Below the pieces are notes generated by a model. The model made no database searches. It was not told the DNA's origin and was given only the letters and a program-made list of their open reading frames with translations. Below are positions 18,095 through 25,970 of a stretch of 64,000 nucleotides of DNA, piece after piece; positions within the stretch are counted from its first letter, which is position 1, and every line of letters starts with the position of its first letter. The DNA is from Paraflavitalea pollutisoli (GTDB lineage: Bacteria; Bacteroidota; Bacteroidia; Chitinophagales; Chitinophagaceae): positions 310,001-374,000 of the forward strand of contig NZ_JARKMX010000002.1 of the NCBI RefSeq assembly GCF_029360705.1, in the 5' to 3' direction. The position numbers and the translations under genes are program-made.

Positions 18095-18661
18095 ATGAAA
18101 AACAGTCTGATGTCTTTATCAATTGTATTCATGGCCACATTATGCCTTGCCCAAAACAGGCCTCCTCTGGCTACTATTGCAAAGTGTGCATTTGTTGAAA
18201 AGTCTATTATAATTACCCCACCAGGCGGCCAAATTAATAACGTACAACGAGTAAATGTGGCAAACAGCGACAAGTTCTTCGACGAGCTCATGAAGCCTTT
18301 TAAAGGAAAGGTGGTGTACATCGATTTCTGGGCACCCTGGTGCGGTCCGTGTATGCGCGAAATGCCTGCATCCAAAAAATTACAACAAGCGTTGAAAGGT
18401 AAAGACGTTGTATTTCTGTTCATCGGACTTAGCTGTTCTAAAGCTTCCTGGGAAAATACCATTCAGGAGAAGGGTTTTACCGGGGAGCATTTTTATGCCG
18501 GTGAAAACGAGGCCAAGATGTTGGCGGAAAAATTCAATATTTCGGGTATTCCCCGTTATGTACTTGTAGACAAGCAAGGTAATGTAGCCGATGGTAACGC
18601 ACTTCGTCCCAGTGACAAGAGCAAGCTGCTGAAAAAGATCGATGGATTGTTGAAGAAGTAA
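18095..18661 (+). CDS. TlpA-like exported thioredoxin-fold protein
   Basis: The product is 188 aa from MKNSLMSLSIVFMATLCLAQ, a signal peptide of about 20 residues. An in-frame start at 17990 would place 35 non-signal residues before it and is rejected. The thioredoxin fold spans about 60-188, with active site WCGPC (C83, C86) and the cis-Pro in SGIPRYVLVD. It probably reduces or transfers disulfides in the periplasm. It lacks the long N-terminal DUF4369-type domain usual in Bacteroidota TlpA proteins; only about 40 residues precede the fold. Confidence 0.85.
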   Translation: MKNSLMSLSIVFMATLCLAQNRPPLATIAKCAFVEKSIIITPPGGQINNVQRVNVANSDKFFDELMKPFKGKVVYIDFWAPWCGPCMREMPASKKLQQALKGKDVVFLFIGLSCSKASWENTIQEKGFTGEHFYAGENEAKMLAEKFNISGIPRYVLVDKQGNVADGNALRPSDKSKLLKKIDGLLKK

Positions 18662-18672
18662 ACCATCCCTGC

Positions 18673-18716
18673 CTATAATACGAAGGGCGACCCGTGGGTC
18701 GCCCTTCGTATTATAG
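18673..18716. terminator. Bidirectional terminator hairpin between convergent genes
   Basis: A perfect 21-bp inverted repeat, with arms at 18673-18693 and 18696-18716, has a GC-rich core AAGGGCGACCC and an AT-rich base. It lies 11 nt after the thioredoxin stop and 12 nt before the peptidase stop, so it can end transcription from both sides. Confidence 0.85.
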
Positions 18717-18728
18717 ATCGTTTACTGA

Positions 18729-20012
18729 TTATCTCAGCGCACTGGTATCAACTCTTGAAGGCGTGTCTTTACCGGCCACGATGGAAGTAGAACTGATGGC
18801 GATCGCCTTGATGATCTCCGTCATATTCTTCATGTTCAGTGTCTCGAATTCGTCGTCGAGCGTATGGTAGAATTTCTCGCTGTCCATTTTCGACGTAGAG
18901 ATCGTATGGGCAGGTACTCCTAAACGAGCCAAGGTTGCATTGTCTGACCGGTAGAACAATTGCTGCTCGGGGTAAGGGTCGGGATAAAACTTGAATTTGG
19001 AACCTTCCAGGTTCTTCTCCAGGATCTTGCCCATATCCGTTTTCTCGTATCCGGTGATATAGGCTGAGTTATCGCCCCATTTGCTGTCTGTACCGATCAT
19101 CTCGATGTTGAACATCGCCATTACCTGTGCAGCTTCAAACTGGCGGGAGAAATATTGTGCGCCAAATCCACCCGATTCTTCTGCGGTGAAAGTAGCGAAT
19201 ACGATGGTCCTTTCGTTGTTCTTTTGTTTGGCAAAATAATGAGCCAACATGATCACCGCAGTCGTTCCTGCTGCGTCGTCATTGGCGCCATTGTAGATAG
19301 AGTCCCCGGCTGCATTGGGCTGCTTGGCTATCCCCAGGTGATCGTAGTGACCAGAGAAGATCACATACTCGTTGGGTTTGCTTTTGCCTGGCAGAATTCC
19401 TACTACGTTGCTCAATGGCATCGTGGTTATTTCCTGCGCAAATTCAATGCTGTAGCTGGCAGGCGTTTCCTGGGTAAGTACCCCCACTACGTTGGCGGTG
19501 GGTGCAAAAGAGGTAGAACGACGCTTCAATGCCGTAAATAAACGACGGTTGCTGGTGTCTACGGCCAGGAGATAATTGCCGGTTGTTTTGGTAACACGGC
19601 CGTATACTGCATACAAACTATCTTTCGGTACTGTAATTACCTGGTATTTGGAATCTTGTGTAATATTCAGTGCAGGGCTGGCGGTAATGGCTACAATCTC
19701 CTGCTCGGTCAGGGGTTTTCCATTCAAGGTACCCTTGGCCGATATTGGTTTGGTGCGCAGCATATCGAACTTCTGCAAATAGGAATCAGCGCTACCAGGT
19801 TTCAGGCCGGCTTTTTGGAACTCGCTGGCTATAAAGGCAGCAGCCTTCTCTATACCGGGTGTAAATGGTGCCCTACCCTGCATATCATCAGCAGATAGGA
19901 CTTTCTCCACCCGCGATACAGTCTTTTCGTTTATGATCTTGTTGATTGACTGAGAAAAGGCGGTTGTGCCGGCAGTCAGGGCGGCAATAGCTAATACGTA
20001 GTTTTTCATCAT
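18729..20012 (-). CDS. M28-family zinc aminopeptidase, exported
   Basis: The product is 427 aa with a signal peptide of about 20 residues. It has a PA-like insert and an M28 catalytic domain. Metal and catalytic residues are H222 and D224 (SGHYDHLG), the D245/D246 pair (NGANDDAAG), E278/E279 (TAEESGGFG), E304 (NIEMIG, where many relatives have Asp) and a late His in FYHTLDDE. It is predicted to remove N-terminal amino acids from peptides in the periplasm. It starts 25 nt after a LytTR regulator stop on the same strand and is likely cotranscribed with the LytS/LytTR pair. Confidence 0.9.
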   Translation of the reverse strand: MMKNYVLAIAALTAGTTAFSQSINKIINEKTVSRVEKVLSADDMQGRAPFTPGIEKAAAFIASEFQKAGLKPGSADSYLQKFDMLRTKPISAKGTLNGKPLTEQEIVAITASPALNITQDSKYQVITVPKDSLYAVYGRVTKTTGNYLLAVDTSNRRLFTALKRRSTSFAPTANVVGVLTQETPASYSIEFAQEITTMPLSNVVGILPGKSKPNEYVIFSGHYDHLGIAKQPNAAGDSIYNGANDDAAGTTAVIMLAHYFAKQKNNERTIVFATFTAEESGGFGAQYFSRQFEAAQVMAMFNIEMIGTDSKWGDNSAYITGYEKTDMGKILEKNLEGSKFKFYPDPYPEQQLFYRSDNATLARLGVPAHTISTSKMDSEKFYHTLDDEFETLNMKNMTEIIKAIAISSTSIVAGKDTPSRVDTSALR

Positions 20013-20037
20013 GTGCTCTAAAAAGGGTTATCAGGCT

Positions 20038-20772
20038 TTATAAACTCATCATTTCTTTGAACTTAACCGTTTGTCGACGGCTGACTTCGATCTTCTCGCC
20101 CCCTTTCAATTCCAGTAACAGTCCACCATTGAAATAGGGCTCGATCTTATCGATGAGGCGAAGATTGACAATATGCTTTCGGTTGGCGCGGAAAAATGTT
20201 TTCTCATCGAGCCGTTCTTCCAGGGCATTGAGTGACTTCAGGATCAACGGCTTGTTGGGGCCAAAATATACTTTGGCGTAGTTACCGACGCTCTCGAACA
20301 GGCGGATCTCCGACAGTTTTACAAACCAGCAACGCTCGCCATCTTTTACGAATACCTGGTCATTTTCACTGAGAATGGACCGGTTGACATTAACGGGTAA
20401 AGGGCTTACATCTCCTCTTTCGTCCTGCATGTGCAGCTTTTGGATGGCATCCGCCAGTCGTTTGGGTTCTACCGGCTTGAGCAGGTAATCCAGTGCGTTT
20501 ACCTCAAAAGCTTTCAAGGCGTATTCGTCGTAAGCGGTGGTGAAGATCACATTGGGCGTTCTGTCCAGCTCGGAAAGCATATCGAAACCAGTTTTACCGG
20601 GCATCTGAATATCCAGGAAAACGAGGTCGGGGTTGATGCTGTCTATCTTCTCAATGCCTTCCCCGGCATTGGCCGCTTCGGCTACCACTTCAATCTCTGG
20701 AAATTCCATCAGCAGTTTCTTCAGTTCATTCCGGGCGAGCCTTTCGTCGTCGATTATAATCGCTTTGATCAT
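20038..20772 (-). CDS. LytTR-family response regulator
   Basis: The product is 244 aa. The receiver domain is residues 1-120, with D8/D9 and phospho-acceptor D54 (LVFLDIQMPGK) and K103-region LLKPVEPKRL. The DNA-binding LytTR domain is residues 140-244 (IRLFESVGNYAKVYFGPNKPL, FRANRKHIVNLRLIDKIEPYFNGGLLLELKGGEKIEVSRR). It starts 7 nt after its partner kinase. LytTR proteins bind paired direct repeats upstream of targets. The targets are unknown, but the M28 peptidase is immediately downstream. Confidence 0.93.
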   Translation of the reverse strand: MIKAIIIDDERLARNELKKLLMEFPEIEVVAEAANAGEGIEKIDSINPDLVFLDIQMPGKTGFDMLSELDRTPNVIFTTAYDEYALKAFEVNALDYLLKPVEPKRLADAIQKLHMQDERGDVSPLPVNVNRSILSENDQVFVKDGERCWFVKLSEIRLFESVGNYAKVYFGPNKPLILKSLNALEERLDEKTFFRANRKHIVNLRLIDKIEPYFNGGLLLELKGGEKIEVSRRQTVKFKEMMSL

Positions 20773-20779
20773 ACGTCCA

Positions 20780-21823
20780 TTATTTTAATTCAACAGGGAT
20801 CTGGATCCTGGCTTCTACCAGCCCGGTATCTACCTGTTTAATTTCAAAGTTAGCTTTTCCGCCAAATAATAACTGCAGCCGGTTACGGGTACTTGACAAA
20901 CCAAAACCATCGCCATTCATATGCCCGTTGAGGGAGCCCGAATTCAATACTATAAGTTCATGGAAATCATTCTTGAAGTCTGACACCACTTTTACAATGC
21001 CGCCACTCACCTGCTTGCCAATGCCGTGTTTGATGGCATTTTCCACCAGGGTTTGCAGCATCATGGGCGGTACCGGTTGATCGAGGGTGTCCTCATCTAT
21101 CTGGTACTCTATCCGCAAACGATCTTCAAACCTGATATACTCCAGGGCCAGGTAGTCTTTTACAATGTTCAGTTCCTTCTCAAAAGGTACGGTTTCCAAC
21201 TTCTCGGCTTGCATGCTGCTGCGCAGGATGTTACTGAGTTCCGTTATGGCATTTCTGGCCCGGTTGGGGTTTTCGTCGATCAGGGCCCGGATGCTGTTGA
21301 GGGCGTTGAATATGAAGTGGGGATTAATGTGCGACTTGATGGTCTTTAGTTCCAGTTCTTTTACCAGCGACTCCAGCTTGAGGGTATCTACCTGCTGGCG
21401 ACGGCTTTTTTCGATATAGTGGTAGAAGTAGTATAAGAGGATCCAGGGGATCATGAATATGCCAATGTTAAGTACGTTGGCAAAAAGGCGGGTGGAGAAA
21501 TCCAGTTTATTCTTATTCTCGAAATGGAACAGTTCATAGGCCCCTAACACCAACAGACCGTACAGGATACTGGTTACTACCACCGCAGCTCCCAGCCTGG
21601 TCACCATTTTCTCGATCGGGAGCAGGAGCCAGTTGGTGCGTTTCAGGAACTCGCGTAGTATATGGGTACTGACGATACCTGACGTGATATAGATCAGGAT
21701 TCGATACAGGTAGGTTTGAGAGATCTCTTCCTTAAATGTAATCGCATAAAACAACATGGAAAGACCTACCAGGCCCCAACCACCTAACTGGCATAGCCAG
21801 TAATATGAATTTCTTTTCGCCAT
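20780..21823 (-). CDS. LytS/YehU-type sensor histidine kinase
   Basis: The product is 347 aa. Four TM segments occupy about residues 12-135, with no recognisable extracellular sensor domain. The His_kinase domain has phospho-acceptor H169 in SHINPHFIFNALNSIRALI. The HATPase has an N box (LVENAIKHG) and a G box (GDGFGLSSTRNRLQLLFG). It phosphorylates the LytTR regulator encoded 7 nt downstream. The signal is unknown. An exact TAGTTTTG promoter lies 19 nt upstream of the ATG. Confidence 0.92.
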   Translation of the reverse strand: MAKRNSYYWLCQLGGWGLVGLSMLFYAITFKEEISQTYLYRILIYITSGIVSTHILREFLKRTNWLLLPIEKMVTRLGAAVVVTSILYGLLVLGAYELFHFENKNKLDFSTRLFANVLNIGIFMIPWILLYYFYHYIEKSRRQQVDTLKLESLVKELELKTIKSHINPHFIFNALNSIRALIDENPNRARNAITELSNILRSSMQAEKLETVPFEKELNIVKDYLALEYIRFEDRLRIEYQIDEDTLDQPVPPMMLQTLVENAIKHGIGKQVSGGIVKVVSDFKNDFHELIVLNSGSLNGHMNGDGFGLSSTRNRLQLLFGGKANFEIKQVDTGLVEARIQIPVELK

Positions 21824-21842
21824 CTCTGAATTTGGGTCTTAG

Positions 21843-21850
21843 CAAAACTA
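21843..21850 (-). promoter_or_regulatory. TAnnTTTG promoter of the LytS/LytTR operon
   Basis: TAGTTTTG on the minus strand, 19 nt before the kinase ATG. It is embedded in TAGCAAAACTAT; a similar TAGCAAGGCTAT occurs at 21896-21907. Confidence 0.5.
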
Positions 21851-22081
21851 TACATTTGAATAGCCCTCCTGCTTTAAATAGGATATATGGCAAAATAGCA
21901 AGGCTATCGGCAGTCTGGTCACCCTCCTTTGTTCTCCTAATGTACGTCATTCTGTTAAAAATCAATCCACTGCATCAATTTTGCCGCGATATTGCGCATG
22001 GGCTGGCTGGTGGCCGGATGCGGGAAAACACTACATCCTTTGAGGAAAGCCGCAAACCCTGAAATTCAGGCGATAAAATAG

Positions 22082-22089
22082 TATTTTTG
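22082..22089 (+). promoter_or_regulatory. TAnnTTTG promoter of dxs
   Basis: TATTTTTG, exact consensus, 17 nt before the dxs ATG. Confidence 0.55.
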
Positions 22090-22106
22090 TCCTTAAATTT
22101 TTCCAA

Positions 22107-24038
22107 ATGGAAATTGCGCCCGGCCCCTTGCTAAAAACGATCAACTCTCCTGCGGACATGAAGCAGCTCACCCGCGAGCAGCTTCATCAGCTGTGCGACG
22201 AGTTGCGCCAATATATCATCGACGTGGTCAGTGTGCATGGTGGGCATTTTGCCGCCAGCCTTGGCGTGGTCGAACTATCTGTTGCTCTTCATTATGCGTA
22301 TAACACTCCCTATGACCAATTGGTATGGGACGTGGGTCACCAGGCGTACGGTCACAAGATCCTGACGGGCCGCCGCGACCAATTCAGCACCAACCGTAAG
22401 TATAATGGGTTGAGTGGTTTTCCCAAGCGTTCGGAAAGTGAGTATGATACTTTTGGCGTGGGGCACTCTTCTACTTCCATATCGGCCGCTTTGGGGATGG
22501 CCATGGCTGCCCGCCATAAGGGTGAAAACCGTAAGTCGGTGGCTGTCATCGGCGACGGCTCTATGACGGCAGGTATGGCTTTCGAAGCCATGAACCATGC
22601 TGGTGTAACTGACGCCGACATGCTCATTATCCTCAACGATAACAACATGAGCATCGACCCCAATGTTGGTGCGCTGCGTGAATACCTGACCGATATTTCC
22701 ACTTCGCCTACCTATAACCGCCTAAAGGACGATATCTGGAAGGCTTTGGGCAAACTGCCCGTTGGCAAGAATTTTACCCGCGATATGGCGAGTAAACTGG
22801 AACACAGCGTGAAAGGGTTTGTCAACAAAAACAGCAATCTCTTCGAAGCGTTGAAGCTCCGGTATTTTGGACCGATCGATGGCCATAACATTACCAAACT
22901 GGTTGATACCCTGCAGGACCTCAAGAAAATCCCTGGTCCGAAGATCCTGCACATTATCACCGTGAAGGGTAAAGGTTATTCACTGGCAGAAAAAGATCAA
23001 ACCAAGTGGCATGCACCCGGCCTGTTTGACAAGATCACCGGGGAGATCTATAAGAAGACTTACGAGACCAAACAACCACCCAAATACCAGGATGTTTTTG
23101 GACATACGATCATTGAGCTGGCAGAGATGAACAATAAGGTATTCGGGGTTACCCCAGCCATGCCTTCTGGCTCTTCTCTCAAGTTCATGATGGAAAAGAT
23201 GCCCGACCGGGCTATCGATGTAGGTATTTGTGAACAACATGCCGCGACCCTCAGTGCAGGTATGGCTACGCAGGGCCTCAAAGTGTTTTGCAATATCTAT
23301 TCTTCCTTCATGCAGCGTGCGTATGACCAGGTTGTGCACGATATAGCTATTCAAAAACTACCTGTCATTCTCTGTCTCGACCGTGCTGGTTTGGTAGGCG
23401 AAGATGGCCCCACGCACCATGGCGCCTATGACATCCCTTACTTCCGTTGTATCCCCAATATGGTGATCAGCGCCCCCATGAATGAAGCCGAACTGCGTAA
23501 CCTGATGTATACTGCGCAGTTGGACAGCAATAAATATCCCTTTGTGATTCGCTATCCCAGAGGGGAAGGCGTGATGCCGGAATGGAAAACAACTTTCGAG
23601 GAAGTTACCATTGGCAAGGGTCGTAAACTGAAAGACGGTAGCGACATTGCTATCCTTACCCTTGGGCACCCTGGCAATTTCGCTACGATGGCTATCCGGG
23701 AATTGAAAACTGAGGGATTGAACCCTGCGCATTATGATATGCGCTTCGTCAAGCCTTTGGATGAAGAAATGCTGCACGAAGTATTCAGCAAGTATGATAA
23801 GGTGATCACTGTGGAAGATGGCACCATCGTTGGTGGATTTGGCAGCGCGATCCTGGAGTTTATGGCTCAACATAACTACCGTGCTACCGTGAAGATGCTG
23901 GGTATACCCGATCGACTGGTTGAGCATGGTACTCCGAAAGAACTTCACCGCGAATGTGGTTATGATGCCATCGGCATCGCCCAGGCAGCCCGGGAACTGA
24001 TGAAGGACAAGATCACTGTAGGCGCCCTGCTGCAATAG
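22107..24038 (+). CDS. dxs: 1-Deoxy-D-xylulose-5-phosphate synthase
   Basis: The product is 643 aa, full length. It condenses pyruvate and glyceraldehyde 3-phosphate with ThDP, the first step of the MEP isoprenoid pathway. The N-terminal ThDP domain has DVGHQAYGHKILTGR, GHSSTSISAALGMA and the GDGSMTAGMAFEA cofactor motif with NDNNMSI. The central domain has DVGICEQHAATLSAGMA and DRAGLVGEDGPTHHG. The transketolase C-terminal domain closes the protein. All catalytic motifs are intact. A hairpin follows 53 nt after the stop. Confidence 0.97.
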   Translation: MEIAPGPLLKTINSPADMKQLTREQLHQLCDELRQYIIDVVSVHGGHFAASLGVVELSVALHYAYNTPYDQLVWDVGHQAYGHKILTGRRDQFSTNRKYNGLSGFPKRSESEYDTFGVGHSSTSISAALGMAMAARHKGENRKSVAVIGDGSMTAGMAFEAMNHAGVTDADMLIILNDNNMSIDPNVGALREYLTDISTSPTYNRLKDDIWKALGKLPVGKNFTRDMASKLEHSVKGFVNKNSNLFEALKLRYFGPIDGHNITKLVDTLQDLKKIPGPKILHIITVKGKGYSLAEKDQTKWHAPGLFDKITGEIYKKTYETKQPPKYQDVFGHTIIELAEMNNKVFGVTPAMPSGSSLKFMMEKMPDRAIDVGICEQHAATLSAGMATQGLKVFCNIYSSFMQRAYDQVVHDIAIQKLPVILCLDRAGLVGEDGPTHHGAYDIPYFRCIPNMVISAPMNEAELRNLMYTAQLDSNKYPFVIRYPRGEGVMPEWKTTFEEVTIGKGRKLKDGSDIAILTLGHPGNFATMAIRELKTEGLNPAHYDMRFVKPLDEEMLHEVFSKYDKVITVEDGTIVGGFGSAILEFMAQHNYRATVKMLGIPDRLVEHGTPKELHRECGYDAIGIAQAARELMKDKITVGALLQ

Positions 24039-24091
24039 GTTTTTGCAATCTTTAACAAGTTATTCTTACAACTATTTTATGGAGACGCGTT

Positions 24092-24119
24092 GTTATGGCA
24101 TCTGAACAGATGCCATAAC
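24092..24119 (+). terminator. Probable terminator of dxs
   Basis: A 13-bp perfect stem (GTTATGGCATCTG with CAGATGCCATAAC) with an AA loop, followed by CCCTTCTT. The T-run is weak. It also speaks against starting the next gene at the upstream in-frame TTG at 24090, which lies at the hairpin. Confidence 0.6.
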
Positions 24120-24128
24120 CCCTTCTTC

Positions 24129-24761
24129 ATGAAACGGATTGTTGTACGCTCTATTGCCTTTCTCCTCTTACTACTACTGATAGCCGGCGGCTGGTATTAC
24201 TATAAGATGAAGTCTCCACCAGCCAACACGCCAGGTCGGCTGGCTGCACTGAATAGCGATGCGGGCTTATTGGTTAAACTATCCTCCCGTGCCCGGCAAG
24301 CCAGGCAATTTGCAGCCCTGAAGAAATACAATACCACTGTTTGCTTTCTCATCGATATGAGTATACCCTCCGGCAGCAACCGGATATTTGTATATAATCT
24401 CGTCAAGGACTCCCTTCTCGATGCGGGATTGGTAACAGAAGGCAGTTGTAGCAAAGGAAACCGGTTTGGCAACGAAGTAGGCTGCGGTTGTACCTCTCTC
24501 GGTAAATATAAGATCGGTAGTGCTTACCAGGGAAAATTCGGATTGGCCTATAAGCTACACGGGCTCGACCAAACCAACAGCAACGCCTTCAAACGGTTTG
24601 TGGTATTGCATTCGCATGACTGCGTGCCCGCCAGCGAAGTAGATCCGTATCCCATCTGCCGCAGTGAAGGATGCCCTACGGTGGCTCCCTATTTCTTACA
24701 AAAACTGGCCGCAACGATCGACGGATCGTCACGGCCAGTACTATTATGGATCTTTGAATAG
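24129..24761 (+). CDS. Murein L,D-transpeptidase catalytic-domain protein
   Basis: The product is 210 aa from MKRIVVRSIAFLLLLLLIAGGWYYY, a signal anchor or signal peptide. The mature part has the features of the L,D-transpeptidase catalytic-domain (YkuD-related) family found in Bacteroidota: FLIDMSIPSGSNRIFVYNL, GCGCTSLGKYKIG, FVVLHSHDCVP and the probable catalytic Cys in SEGCPTVAP. It would cross-link peptidoglycan or attach proteins to it. The HSHDC and EGCPT motifs give the expected His/Cys pair. A start at 24129 is preferred over the TTG at 24090. Confidence 0.78.
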   Translation: MKRIVVRSIAFLLLLLLIAGGWYYYKMKSPPANTPGRLAALNSDAGLLVKLSSRARQARQFAALKKYNTTVCFLIDMSIPSGSNRIFVYNLVKDSLLDAGLVTEGSCSKGNRFGNEVGCGCTSLGKYKIGSAYQGKFGLAYKLHGLDQTNSNAFKRFVVLHSHDCVPASEVDPYPICRSEGCPTVAPYFLQKLAATIDGSSRPVLLWIFE

Positions 24762-24769
24762 GTCAGGTC

Positions 24770-25621
24770 TTAATAACTCAATACACCCATTTTCCCGATT
24801 TCGTATTTGCGAATAGCTTTCTGTATTTCTTCGAAACTGTTCATCACGAAAGGACCATATTGAACGACCTTTTCCTTGATGGGCTCACCGCCAAATACGA
24901 TAAAGCTTACATCCTCGACTGCTGATAACACCAGCTGGTCGCCATCGATATGAAAATCGGTCAGTTGACCAGCTTTTACTTCCTGCCCCAGCAACCTCAA
25001 TTTTCCATCCAGCACATAGACGGCGGCGGTATGCGAGGGGTCAACGGGAAGCGAAAATAGCTTACCAGCTTTTACTTTAATATGGTGCAGAAACATGGGT
25101 GTATGGGTGCTGATGGGGGAAGTTTGTCCATTGTAGGAGCCTATCAACGTTTTGACCCATACACCATCGGCCTCCTGCACAGGCAGGGTTGCCGAAGCAT
25201 AGTGGCGGAATGAGGCATCCAGGGTTTTCTTATCGGCTGGCAGGTTGATCCACAGTTGTATCAACTGCACTGTTCCGCCTTTTCGCAAAAAGGCATCCGT
25301 AGGGCCTTCGGAGTGTACCACCCCGTTGCCGGACGTCATCCAATTGATATCGCCGCCATGGGCCACCTGGTCGTGCCCTTTGCTGTCGCGGTGAAAAAAC
25401 TCTCCGTCCAGCAGGTAGGTCACTACTTCAAAACCAGCATGCGGATGCGGAGGTATTCTCAGCTCTGCGCCTGGTGTAACTACATTTGGTTTCACGTGGT
25501 GAATCAACAGAAAAGGATCTACCTGTTTTAGGGTACGGGTAGGCAATACATCCCTGATCTTAAAAGGACCGACGGAGGTATTGGTCGAATCTGTGATCTG
25601 CGCTACTGTTCTGGTAGTCAT
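24770..25621 (-). CDS. Pirin-family protein
   Basis: The product is a 283-aa bicupin of the pirin family. The N-terminal cupin carries the metal ligands in PPHPHAGFEVVTYLLDGEFFHRDSKG and GNGVVHSE (two His, then His/Glu). The C-terminal cupin is degenerate (HHIKVKAGKLFSLPV). Some pirins oxidise quercetin and others are redox-sensing cofactors; the role here is not determinable. It converges with the transpeptidase gene, with only 8 nt between stops. Confidence 0.92.
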   Translation of the reverse strand: MTTRTVAQITDSTNTSVGPFKIRDVLPTRTLKQVDPFLLIHHVKPNVVTPGAELRIPPHPHAGFEVVTYLLDGEFFHRDSKGHDQVAHGGDINWMTSGNGVVHSEGPTDAFLRKGGTVQLIQLWINLPADKKTLDASFRHYASATLPVQEADGVWVKTLIGSYNGQTSPISTHTPMFLHHIKVKAGKLFSLPVDPSHTAAVYVLDGKLRLLGQEVKAGQLTDFHIDGDQLVLSAVEDVSFIVFGGEPIKEKVVQYGPFVMNSFEEIQKAIRKYEIGKMGVLSY

Positions 25622-25868
25622 AAAACAACTCCTTTACATTTAAGAACCCGTAAAAAAATAGATTAGCGTTTAAACGTCAATTATCATACCCTTTGCCATC
25701 TGGCAGTAAATACGGCATTTATACGCCTTATAGACAGGCGGTAGACAAGTTTTACGCCGATTAGTCAGGCACGTAAAACGCATTAAGGGTTGGGAACCTG
25801 GAGTTGTTGATAACAGGTTGTCAACCATGACTATATCAAGTAAAACACTTATGAAAATGCGCCTTTAA
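25622..25868. other. Gene-free region with degenerate 11-bp periodicity
   Basis: No gene is seen. Read on the minus strand between about 25702 and 25790, successive 11-mers such as CTACCGCCTGT, CTATAAGGCGT and ATAAATGCCGT keep TA at positions 2-3 and GT at the end. This suggests a decayed version of the 11-bp array that follows. Confidence 0.35.
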
Positions 25869-25945
25869 TACGGGAGCGGTACGGGAGCGCTATGGGAGCG
25901 GCATGGATGCGCCGCCGTAGCGGTAGGGGACCGATACGTGGTTTA
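25869..25945 (+). repeat. 11-bp tandem repeat array A
   Basis: Seven consecutive 11-bp units lie in phase: TACGGGAGCGG, TACGGGAGCGC, TATGGGAGCGG, CATGGATGCGC, CGCCGTAGCGG, TAGGGGACCGA, TACGTGGTTTA. The first three are nearly identical and the later ones drift. The array sits 26 bp beyond the scpA stop, in the interval shared with the divergent pirin gene. It does not code for protein in any plausible frame. Confidence 0.75.
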
Positions 25946-25970
25946 TGCTCCAAAAATAGTGGTGGGTGCT

